Source: Botryococcus braunii
Lineage: Eukaryota > Chlorophyta > Trebouxiophyceae
DNA: 64,000 nucleotides
Direction: 5' to 3'
Assembly: GCA_002005505.1 (NCBI GenBank)
Contig: KV908500.1
Location: 260,290-324,289 of the forward strand
A program made the position numbers and the translations under genes. Below, piece after piece: positions 53,963-62,969 of the stretch. The notes under the pieces are model-generated. The model saw nothing but the letters and a program-made list of their open reading frames with translations, did not search any database and had not been told where the DNA came from. Each line of letters opens with the position of its first letter. The stretch's first letter is position 1.

Positions 53963-53981
53963 CCTTGTCGCCGATACCAAA
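53963..53981 (-). promoter_or_regulatory. Gypsy primer-binding site
   Basis: Minus strand after the 5' LTR reads TTTGGTATCGGCGACAAGG. TGGTATC matches the 3' end of initiator tRNA-Met; the next bases differ from the plant form, so the exact tRNA is unsure. Confidence 0.6.
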
Positions 53982-54236
53982 TGTAGTATATCAGCGGAAG
54001 AGAGTTTAGGAATCAGACAATTCGTGATGTGCACGGAAAGAGTGTTACATGAATGAGCCGCAGGTCCACCCTTAATGCCATCCAGGGTTGAATGTACAGT
54101 GTACTGCCACAGACGTGTAGTCGGGCAACCGAGCGAACTACCTGAGCGAGGTTGTACTGCGAACTCAGATCACATGGCAAGTCATAGAGCAATGCCAAGG
54201 ACCATACTAGAGCATTAGACCCTAGGAAATGCTACA
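53982..54236 (-). repeat. Gypsy 5' LTR
   Basis: 255 bp, same ends as the 3' LTR; followed by TTTTC. Confidence 0.95.
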
Positions 54237-54241
54237 TTTTC

Positions 54242-55100
54242 CATGTGCCAACAGGCCACATTTTGCTACAAAAGTGGATGAAGATGGAAGAATTTCTATG
54301 AACTACGCCGGGCAATATTAACCACTAGGATGTCCTTGATCGAATGGTGCACTCTGCCGCGACCTACGCGACCTACTTACGCCTACGCGTAGCAAATACG
54401 TACGTAGATCGGCAAAAATCGTAGAAAATGCCAACTCTACTCCAGCGTCGAATACCTAGAGTTGGCATTTTCTACGATTTTTGCCGATCTACGTACGTAT
54501 TTGCTACGCGTAGGCGTAAGTAGGTCGCGTAGGTCGAGGCAGACTGCACCATTCGATCAAGGACATCCTAGTGGTTAATATTGCCCGGCGTAGTTCATAG
54601 AAATTCGTCCATCTTCATCCACTTTTGTAGCAAACTGTGGCCTGTTGGCACATGGGAAACCTTAAGTATTTTTCGCTTTGCATGTCCAGTTAGACACTGT
54701 TGAGGTTGTTTCTATCAAAGTTAAAGCCTTTCATCCCATAGAAATTAAAAAAACTTGTCAAAGAAAACAAAAAACCGCATTTTATACAACACAGTACATT
54801 TGTACTGCAGTACGGCAGAAGTCTGGTGTACTTCTGCCAGGTCGGATAAGCATGATCGGACACCATAAGTACCGAAAAGAGTCCATATACACACGAAACG
54901 CAGCTACTGATTAAAGATTACATTATAGAATATGTTTTCAATGGCATAAATAGCTCAAAATCCCCCCAAAACATGAAAACAACAAGCGTAGGCATGCGTA
55001 GTTGGATCCCATCTACGTACGATTTTTCTACGCTTTTTGTACGTACGCGTGGGTACGGAACGCGTAGTTGCCCAACTCTACGAATACCGTCGAGAACCCG
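54242..55100. mobile_element. Rest of the foldback element
   Basis: 54242-54445 and 54455-54655 pair as about 200-bp inverted arms around a short centre. 54656-55100 continues as the inverted copy of 36266-36710. Without the gypsy insertion the element would be a near-palindrome of about 1.3 kb. The arms are rich in TACG/CGTA motifs. No coding capacity seen. Confidence 0.88.
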
Positions 55101-55159
55101 GGCGGTGAAATTTCTTTTGTCGCGATTCGACTCGATCCGACGCCAAATTTTCCGTAGTG

Positions 55160-55910
55160 AATATCCCATTAGATAGGCGCAGATCAATGCAAAGGCCATA
55201 CAGTGTAGCCCATACTCAAGGAAATAAGCAATACCTTAGCATTTCACTACATGCCCTCCCCCTTGCCATGAAACGGCAAAGCTTTTAGGCCATCCATGGC
55301 TAAACGGACCATAGACGCAATGCAGGGCTATAATGAATCCTGTATTACAGCAACTATGGACATCACACTTCTCGTAGTTACTAGCTGGCTAGCGCAAGAA
55401 GAATCCATTAGAAAGTCGTAATGGCATAGATGAGGGAGTCATCCGAACACAAAACCGAATACCTTTTAACTAAAAGGCGTATCACCATGAAAAGGAGAAA
55501 CCATCTAGATCTGGGGCGTCACTGCAACCACGACAACGACCACCGCGACCTCTACCTCGGAACTCCATGATAAGTGAGAAACTCACTAGGAAAACCAGCA
55601 TTGTAACTAAAGGTTACTCGCCGATACCACTATATAACACGCGGATGAGTATTAAGTAAGGTTAGAAGGTGAGAGTGTGAGATACGTTATCCGAACGTTG
55701 GGAATGCGAATGCCAAGTTACAATCTGAGACGCGCGGAGCGTTCATATAGGCAGTCGGAATCTAAATATAGCGATCGACGCCTAGGCAGGCAACTGAGGA
55801 TTACCTATATGAGATTGTACCAGCGCATGTGCACTATACCATTAGATAGGTGCAGAGCAACGCCAAGGCCATACTCCAGGAAATAAGCAATACCCTAGCA
55901 TTTCACTACA
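55160..55910 (-). mobile_element. Deletion derivative of a second gypsy-like family
   Basis: A 3' LTR end at about 55165-55251 (..AGCATTTCACTACA) is followed by a polypurine tract (minus strand GGCAAGGGGGAGGGCA), only about 370 bp of interior, a primer site (minus strand TGGTATCGGCGAG, 55613-55625) and a 5' LTR at about 55626-55910 with the same terminus. No gag or pol remains. Confidence 0.75.
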
Positions 55911-56041
55911 TTTACTGTCTTGTCGACTAGCAGCCAAAGCACAACTGCAATGCCGTTGCTACTGCCATGCCTTCAAAAGTGGAAGCTGCAAGTATGCTTG
56001 TACTCATTTCCGGATCTCACATCAGCTGAGGGTACGCACTG

Positions 56042-56093
<52 letters not shown>

Positions 56094-56268
56094 CCGACGC
56101 ATGCTGCAAACGAGCTATCCTACGGGGGGAATAATGTCTAAAGATGATCTCACTTGGCATTTTCCCTCTTTTCCTGCTGTTTCTTCGGCCCGTCTTCGCC
56201 CGTCGGCCCGTCTTCGACAACCCAAAGAGGTTCGACGTTTTCAGAAAAGCGTACCTTCCACAATTGAA
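55911..56268. other. No gene recognised; (GT)n 56045-56093
   Basis: GT tract with one interruption; otherwise unremarkable. Confidence 0.6.
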
Positions 56269-56694
56269 TCATAGATCACCAGCAGCGCTTGCGATGACCT
56301 TCATGACTGAATACATAAGAATTTCGTGTTCGTGCAGCACTATAACTAACGCAGATGCTCCCGAGAAGGCCATGAGAATCGGAGCAGGAAGATTGTCGTC
56401 CTGTCCAATTAAGTATTCTTTGCCCTTCTCTTTTTTAACTTCAAGATTCGAAAAATAACCTTCTCCTAGCATAAATGAATCCTCATTACGCACATAGCCC
56501 GATAACAAGTCTAACACGCCCTGGATATCGTCGGCAGAGGCTGCCGGAAACCCTGGACTTTTGGCCAGGCAAGAACCGTCTTCCTTATTGAAGACTGCAG
56601 CTTCTGACAATTTGCATGCGGTAGACCCCCAACCTCCCATCTTACGTACTGTGCCTGTAAGCAGCTGATCGATTCGGGATTGATACGCACACAT
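56269..56694 (-). CDS. Profilin-like protein
   Basis: A single open frame of 141 codons with ATG at 56694. Profilins (about 125-140 aa) bind actin monomers, poly-proline and phosphoinositides and promote actin filament assembly in the cytosol. The layout fits. An N-terminal helix segment Y-Q-S-R-I-D-Q-L-L-T-G-T corresponds to the W-x-x-Y-V-D ... L-x-G-x start, then E-A-A-V-F-N-K-E-D-G-S-C-L-A-K-S-P-G-F. D-I-Q-G-V-L-D-L-L leads to a central loop with K-E-Y-L-I. The late strand A-L-V-I-V-L-H-E-H and a final helix end A-A-G-D-L, like G-D-Y-L. The usual N-terminal Trp is replaced by Tyr, and the last few residues of typical profilins are missing. A GTACGTAAG near the start could be a splice donor, but reading through gives the better family match. 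Divergent; could be a pseudogene. Confidence 0.6.
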   Translation of the reverse strand: MCAYQSRIDQLLTGTVRKMGGWGSTACKLSEAAVFNKEDGSCLAKSPGFPAASADDIQGVLDLLSGYVRNEDSFMLGEGYFSNLEVKKEKGKEYLIGQDDNLPAPILMAFSGASALVIVLHEHEILMYSVMKVIASAAGDL

Positions 56695-57389
56695 ACTTGC
56701 AACACGATGGGAGAGCCCTATGGAATCTGACTGATTGAAAAATATAACCTTACGATCTCTAATGTGGCAGGTGGATGCGGAAGAGTGTCAATGAAGGCGC
56801 ACTCGATCAAAACGCTAGGGATTTTGAATTCTTGTACGGTGCCGCGTAGGTGGAGAATGGGTTCGCCTGCAGGTTCCCAACGAGCCTAAACCGGACGAGC
56901 ATGGGTTCGGCTGCAGCTGCTGAATTGTACAACACAAGAAATTTTCACAATAAGTTACATCTGTCCACAAAACATTAAGAACTCGATTGGGAATTCAGAT
57001 AGATGGGAATTGAGATTTGTTAGGAATCGTTAGGATAACCCCAAAAAAACCCCCACACCATGGCCCAAAAGCATCCTTTCAGCAGAAGGAAAGATTACAT
57101 CCAGGGCCAGCCATTATGGCTGAAGGGATGACGACATAAGGAAATATTACATCCAGGACCAGCCTGTATGGCCGATGGGATGACGACTAGGCTTTTTTCA
57201 TCCAGAGCAATGAGCAACATTGCAAATGCAGTGGTTATCAAATACATCATGCTATTCTATCCTCTGTCAAAGTGCCAACGTACCCTTTGCGCGCGACTGA
57301 TACAGGTTCGACAGGAGCGCCTTCCCTTGCGGCAACCAAAAAGCAAGTGCGACTGTCTTGTTGGCAAAGACATCTTTTATTGGACATAT
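56695..57389. repeat. No gene recognised; 52-bp duplication at 57087-57189
   Basis: AGGAAAnATTACATCCAGG begins copies at 57087 and 57139. A short plus-strand frame (57168-57404) is unsupported. Confidence 0.5.
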
Positions 57390-57662
57390 AATGTCTTAGC
57401 ATAAGTTGCATGTTCGTATGAACCTTAGTTTGTGGCCCTACAATAATGAACAGTTATTTTACTTTGCAAAAATTGGGTTTTTCCGTAAAATCCGGAGGTT
57501 CTTAGAGATACGGATGTTTTAGGACGACAACGGATGTTTCGGACTCTTGTTGATTCGGTCGATTTCGAAGTACGAGTCGATCGGACACGTACAATAAACA
57601 ATTGGCTGCAAAGTGTACTTGTTCTTAAGTACGATCGGTTATTTCAGGAATGAGTCGACTAG
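57390..57662. repeat. Diverged direct copy of half of the foldback at 58250
   Basis: Matches 58429-58697 (offset about 1,039 bp) with a handful of substitutions; it lacks the left inverted arm. Confidence 0.88.
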
Positions 57663-58249
57663 TGGCTGGTCTTTGGATGTAATCTTCCTTCCTTCCTTCC
57701 TTGACGGCGAAGAGCCCCCAAGATAAGATAAGAAGTTACATCTGTCCAGCCACGAGGGCATGATGAGATGTCCACAACACACACACACCACACAAGATAA
57801 AGTAGAGAGTATCAGCAAACTTCATAATCAACTCCTACAAATCTTCAAGTACGGAAGGCTTTCCTTTAAAAGTGCATAAAATGGATGAAGTGGGCATTTA
57901 TAAAAATGGGGACCCTTGATGCATCAGAATCACATTTCAAGATGAAGAATTCAAGAATTCGGATATCAAGTACATGGGTCAGTCCATCCATGAGTTGACA
58001 CATTCAAGGGTCCAAGTATTAGAATATATGAGTTAGTCAACATTTCCAAGATCTAGTCAGTTCTCCTACATAATAGAAGTCACATGTGAAGGTCCTGTAG
58101 TATAGACAGTCAGAGTTAAAATCGGAATTAGAGTTGAAGTTCAAATTAGAATAAATTTTGGAATCATTTTCAGTTATAGTGACCCTTCATACATCAGAAT
58201 AACATTTCAAGAACTCGTATCAGTGATACGGTCACATCCATGCTGAGAA
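57663..58249. other. AT-rich DNA with small dispersed duplications
   Basis: (CTTC)n at 57686-57702. GACCCTTnATnCATCAGAAT followed by ACATTTCAAGA occurs at 57911 and 58181. No gene seen. Confidence 0.5.
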
Positions 58250-58694
58250 GACTCATTCGCAAAATAACCGATCGTACTTAAAAACAAGTACACTTTGCAG
58301 CCAATTGTTTATTGTACGTGGCCGATCGACTCGTACTTCGAAATCGACCGAATCCGTGATCCTGATCTGATGGTACCCCGAAAGATTCCCCCATTATTTT
58401 TTAAATCTATCCTCCATGCTTGGGAAGAATGTCTTAGCATAAGTTGCATGTTCGTATGAACCTTAGTTTATGGCCCTACAATAATGAACAGTTATCTTAC
58501 TTTGCAAAAATTGGGTCTTTCCGTAAAATCCGGAGGTTCTTAGAGATACGGATGTTTTAGGACGACAACGGATGTTTCGGACTCTTGTTGATTCGGTCGA
58601 TTTCGAAGTACGAGTCGATCGGCCACGTACAATAAACAATTGGCTGCAAAGTGTACTTGTTTTTAAGTACGATCGGTTATTTTGCGAATGAGTC
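58250..58694. mobile_element. Foldback element with perfect 104-bp terminal inverted repeats
   Basis: 58250-58353 and 58591-58694 are exact reverse complements, starting GACTCATTCGCAAAATAACC. The 237-bp centre has no coding frame. No clear target duplication at the ends. Confidence 0.92.
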
Positions 58695-58841
58695 GACGAG
58701 GCCGTAGGGGTTCTCCTTTGACCTCTGCCTGTTCGAGAGAACAAAATGACGCGGCCAGTAACGCTCCGAAACAATTTATCACAATTACTCGCTCGGCTTT
58801 TAAAAATTCTCCCCCCCCCCCCCTCTCCCCCTTTTTAAAAA

Positions 58842-58874
58842 TTCCCCCATTATTTTTTAAATCTATCCTCCATG
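58842..58874. repeat. 33-bp direct repeat of 58386-58418
   Basis: TTCCCCCATTATTTTTTAAA and onward to CCTCCATG is identical at both positions. One copy lies inside the foldback centre, the other just outside it. Confidence 0.92.
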
Positions 58875-58929
58875 AAGGACCCTATATCCCTGGGCGGTAT
58901 CCCTGGGCCGAGGGATACCGCTCCGGAGG

Positions 58930-59311
58930 AACGACATCGATTCCTGCGCCCTCCTGGTTCCCTGGCCCGAGAAACAATTCCCTTTTCCCCTTGTCCGTAA
59001 AAGCCACGGTCCTTCATGCTCGCCCACCGGCCTCCCTGGCCATGAACAATGTCTTTTTCCCCTTCTCGCGGACTCTCTCTGCTTTTGGACCCCAATCCCC
59101 AACCCTGAAACAACTCCCTTGTCCGTGACAGCCAAAGTCATGGATGCCTCGCCCACCGGGTTCCCTGGCCCTGGGACAATTTCTTTTTCCCCTTCTCGCG
59201 GACTCCCAAACTTTTGGACCCCAATCCCCGACCCTCAAACAACTTTTCCGCGAAAGCCACAGTCATCGATTCCTGCGCCCTCCTGGTTCCCTGGCCCGGG
59301 AAACAAATTCC
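58930..59311. repeat. 127-bp tandem repeat, about 3 copies
   Basis: Units share CTTTTTCCCCTTCTCGCGGAC, TTTTGGACCCCAATCCCC and CCTCCTGGTTCCCTGGCCC; outer copies are partial. They stay open in frames on both strands, which I take as a repeat effect. Confidence 0.88.
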
Positions 59312-59609
59312 ATTGCCACGGGAGGGCTGGTAAACCCCCAGAAGGATTGACTAATGGCGAACAAGCACGTGACTCCAGATCACGAATGGACAATCAAGGA
59401 TATTTCAGGTGAAACAACGGGGGAACAGGCTAGTTGATATAGAAAACCAAAGGCTAGGATTCAAACAAGCAACTGAGGAAACCATTAGGTGGGTCCCTCC
59501 CTCTTGACTGATATACCCGGGGGACGGGTGGCTCTACGCACCTTCATTGGTGTTAGTGGCCGTCGCCACTGGTTTTGGTAATATAAGACGATAGTGCGAG
59601 TTTCGAAGC
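59312..59609. other. Upstream region of DIRS-like element
   Basis: No feature beyond the repeat edge. The element's left terminus was not found. Confidence 0.35.
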
Positions 59610-60254
59610 ATGGAGTTTGGTGCCAGAGCACCTGGGAGGTTTGCAGGGCAGTTCGAAGCCTGGGCAGCGAACTTAGAGGCCCCAGACGAGCTTGGGGTGC
59701 AAGCCCCGTCGAGTAAGACGTTATGTAGCGTGCTGTTAAGCAGGGAGGGAACCCCACATAAGCTTTACGAGGTGGCAGCGGTTCATTTCGGCGACATTGA
59801 TGCTCTGACGCAAAACCAGTTTGTGAAGTTTGTCTGTAAGACGGCGGTTCGGTCCCCAGGGGACGCTCCGCACACTGTGGTTGTGGTGCATACTAGTCTG
59901 GTCAGCGCAGGTCGCGAATACTCTGAGGCTGTGCTTAAAAACCCAGATGCAGTAGCCCAGTTTGATCCTGAGAGGGTGCTACTGACGCCTCCATCAATAT
60001 TCGACAAGCTAGACCGGGTTTTTGTCACAAAGATAGAACCGCCGGCAGTGTGGGTGGGATACAGCGCACAAATTGCCAGACAAAGTCTTGGTTCGCCGCC
60101 AGCGAAGATAACAAAAAAGGTCAAAACCAAAGAAAAAATCGAAGGCACAAGCAAGAGATCAAGAAGCCGCTCAAGCAGTGCGTCTTCGTCACAGTCCGAA
60201 GAGGTCAAAAAGAAACCTCGAACTGAAGCAGAGAAAGTGGCCCAAGTCAACAAG
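59610..60254 (+). CDS. DIRS-like element, gag-type exon 1
   Basis: 215 codons from ATG 59610 to AACAAG|GTAAGT, phase 0. The N-terminal ~165 residues look globular (for example L-S-R-E-G-T-P-H-K-L-Y-E-V, V-K-F-V-C-K-T-A). A basic Ser/Arg/Lys tail follows (K-R-S-R-S-R-S-S-S-A-S-S and K-K-K-P-R-T-E). No known domain recognised. Assignment to the retroelement rests on its position and in-phase splicing to exons leading to the RT; it could instead be an unrelated host exon. Confidence 0.55.
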
Positions 60255-61396
60255 GTAAGTTATTTTAAGCACGGCAATTTCGGTTGGCCGAGGATTGTGT
60301 TATTTTGGCCCAAGGGCATGATTGATTGTGCAGCTGCAAGAAGTTAAACCTGTGTGGCATGCTAACGCTGTGAGACCTATTCCAGGGGAGCAAGAGACCT
60401 GAAGTGTGCAAAAGTAAGGATAGATTTAGTTGTCGTGAGCGGTGAGTGTTGGGAGAGAGAGGTAAATCAGGTTAGCTAAGTAAGGGAGGCATACCCCTTG
60501 GAGAGGGGGAGGAAAAACAGTGCTGCGAGGGCAGGGCAGCAGCGGGTGCCAAAAGGGGAGTGGATTATCTTGCAGAAAGGATGGGGCTGGAGGGCAAAGA
60601 CCAGCCAGGGGACTCGAGCTGGGAAGGGTGGGCTGTGACCCTGGAGGTTAAAGGCATAAGACGGGGCTGCCAGGTAGGGGCAGCGGGAGATGCCCAAGGG
60701 GGCTGGATCCTCGTGGAGAGAGGATGGAACTGGATGATAAGGTGCCCAAGGGGGCTGGATCCTCGTGGAGAGGAGATGGAACTGGATGGTAAGGTGCCCA
60801 AGGGGGCTGGATCCTCGTGGAGAGAGGATGGAACTAGATGGTAAGGTGCCCAAGGGGGCTGGATCCTCGTGGAGAGAGGATGGAGCTGGATGGGGTTGGA
60901 CCAGCAAGGCAAACGGAAGCAGGGAGGTTGATTAAGACAGAGCAGCCCTCTTGTGAACTAGGTAGGCTTAACACACAACTGTACAGCAAATTTAAGGCCC
61001 AGTGACGTTGGTTATTAAACACACATAGAAGTACTTGCAGTCACATAACCACATAAGGAATATAGGTATTGAGACATGGTTATAAAATCCTGGCGTTTAA
61101 CCAGCAGGACAGTCAGTACAAGGACTTGACATAAGGTACAAAAAAAAAAAAAAATAAGGTACAGTGAAGGTAAGTGATACTGCTATGCTAGATTACAAAC
61201 ATGCGTGCTGTACAGAATTACACAGAGAGGTGGTTGACGATTACAGTCACATGCTCCTCAATAAAGTTAGTTTAGGAGGGGTGCCAGGGTTGGGCAGGTT
61301 AGATGGTAACAAGGCAAGGAACAGCAGAAGAGACCAGCTAGGTGCTGGTATCTGCTATGGCAGTGCAAAGGAGGCTGAGGTAAGCCAGGGGCGCAG
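60255..61396. repeat. Intron 1 with 52-bp minisatellite (60688-60893) and A-run
   Basis: Four near-identical units with GCCCAAGGGGGCTGGATCC, each ending GATGGTAAGG or GATGATAAGG. An A15 tract lies at 61140-61154. Acceptor AGGGGCGCAG ends at 61396. Confidence 0.8.
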
Positions 61397-61687
61397 GGCA
61401 GCGCCAGGGACAAAATCAAGGCCTTGGAGGAGAGAGTGGCACCAGCTACTAAGAACGAAAATAGAGAGAAATGGCGGGAGCTGGCCAGGAGGGCAGCAGA
61501 ACTGCGACAGGACTGCAGCAAGGCTTACAGGAAGACGGAAAGGGGCGCGACAGACCTGTACAAGAAGGCGCTGGCACTGGCTGCAGATGAGCTCAAGCAG
61601 GGCAAGAACCTGGTCAATGGAGAATATGCAGACTTGTCGATAGAGGCCTGGTTTTCAGACATGAAGAAGCTTGAAGCTAAGGAAAAG
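61397..61687 (+). CDS. DIRS-like element, gag-type exon 2
   Basis: 97 codons, phase 0 at both ends, from G-S-A-R-D-K-I-K-A-L-E-E-R-V to K-L-E-A-K-E-K|GTAAGT. Strongly helical, charged and probably coiled-coil (W-R-E-L-A-R-R-A-A-E-L-R). It joins in phase to exon 1. Confidence 0.6.
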
Positions 61688-61746
61688 GTAAGTGATTAGC
61701 CAGCCACGGGATAATGCACAAGTTTCAGAAGTCTGCTAGGTTAAGA

Positions 61747-61790
<44 letters not shown>

Positions 61791-62421
61791 GGGGGGGTTT
61801 CAGAACTATGCAGGCCAGAACAACGTTCCCATAATTTCATGCATGCTTATATCTGTGTGATTATTTTTATATGAAGCCAGTGGTGAGGCTGGAGGGATGA
61901 CTCTCCACGTTGGGCGTCGCCCCTAGACTAAAGGTTGCATCTGCAGGCGGTATAGAAGGTGGTCGCTCAGGTAGTAGAGAGCTGCAAGGGAGAAACCTCA
62001 TACTATTACTCTATGGTAGCAAGCGTCCACAGACACTTAGGAATTATGGGAGTGCAGATACAACAGCAATGCCAGAGTTGCAGGTTAATAGGCTGGATGG
62101 GCTAAGAGGGCAAGCAGTAGGAAGGTCAGGGGCACATGAGGGGATTAACTGGGAAAGTCACACCGGTTGGTGCAGTGTAAAAATGTCAGTTAGCATGCAA
62201 GGGTGAGAAAAACCTTGGCTGCAAGGGCTGGGATGAGGAGGTTGGCAGGCTGGTGCCAGGCAGGTGACTGGAACCCCCAGGGGCTAAGGGAAGGGCGCGC
62301 TAAACATGACTTGCTTGCGACCAGATGGACACTTGGGCTTATTGTACTTGAAAAATATTTAGTTGTAGGGGAAGTGGGCATGGAGGCAAGCGAGTGGGGT
62401 CCGGACGGTGGACGATCGTGA
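61688..62421. other. Intron 2 with (GA)n
   Basis: GA tract at 61750-61787 followed by a G-run; otherwise no coding signal. The acceptor was not located with certainty. Confidence 0.5.
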
Positions 62422-62952
62422 GAGAGAGTCGGTGGGGAGACCTCCCGGAATCCCACGGATAAAGAAGGTTGGCAATGGGTGCAAGGATGCAAGGCTAAGG
62501 AAAGAAATATGGTACAAGAATGGCGCGGGACGCAGGCTGGAGAGATAATCGGTTTGCTGGACTACTTGTTCGCCGAACACTGGGAGCTGCACTGCGCCCA
62601 GTTAAGAAAGCTGGCCTCAGAAGCTGGGAAGGAACAATTTGCATCTCAACTGCTGGCGGTAAACGTTCAACGTACAGCATCCGTGCAAAGCTACGTACCC
62701 AACTACAGGCCACCGGCAGGGAGAGGCCGTGGATTCCCGGCGGGTGGGAGAGCAAGGAAGGAATTGTTTAAAGGAGGGTACGACCTTACCCATTATCCCA
62801 ATGCCAAGCCAGAGCCCACACACTGCTGCAGGGGCTGGTGGCTGGATGGAGAATGTAATGCCACTGCAGGGATAGAGGGTTGCAAGTTTCAGCATGCCGC
62901 TGCCCACAGAGGTCAGGGGATGGCATCTACGAGTGCCCAGCCAAGGTTATAA
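62422..62952 (+). CDS. DIRS-like element, gag exon 3 with CCCH-type zinc finger
   Basis: The open frame follows a TGA near 62419 and ends with TAA at 62950-62952. It reads E-G-W-Q-W-V-Q-G-C-K, then I-I-G-L-L-D-Y-L-F-A-E-H-W-E, an R/G-rich stretch (G-R-G-R-G-F-P-A-G-G-R) and a zinc finger C-C-R-G-W-W-L-D-G-E-C ... G-C-K-F-Q-H. The Cys-Cys-Cys-His order suggests nucleic-acid binding, as in a gag nucleocapsid. The RT frame begins in the -1 frame, overlapping this end. Confidence 0.65.
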   Translation, partial: ERVGGETSRNPTDKEGWQWVQGCKAKERNMVQEWRGTQAGEIIGLLDYLFAEHWELHCAQLRKLASEAGKEQFASQLLAVNVQRTASVQSYVPNYRPPAGRGRGFPAGGRARKELFKGGYDLTHYPNAKPEPTHCCRGWWLDGECNATAGIEGCKFQHAAAHRGQGMASTSAQPRL

Positions 62953-62969
62953 CAGGTGAGGGAGTGTCC

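Larger units (their letters stand above)
36716..54236 (-). mobile_element. Ty3/gypsy chromovirus-type LTR retrotransposon with a nested copia insertion
   Basis: 255-bp LTRs at both ends begin TGTAG and end CTACA. They differ at one position that I could see, which implies a recent insertion. A 5-bp target duplication TTTTC flanks it (36711-36715 and 54237-54241). Minus-strand order is LTR, primer site, gag, pol with protease-RT-RNase H-integrase-chromodomain, polypurine tract, LTR. Removing the nested element (42203-53418 plus one duplication) leaves about 6.3 kb, normal for gypsy. Confidence 0.95.

Noticed and set aside
58682..59412. Pro-rich ORFs on both strands
   Set aside because: They follow a 127-bp tandem repeat and poly-C; several frames are open together.
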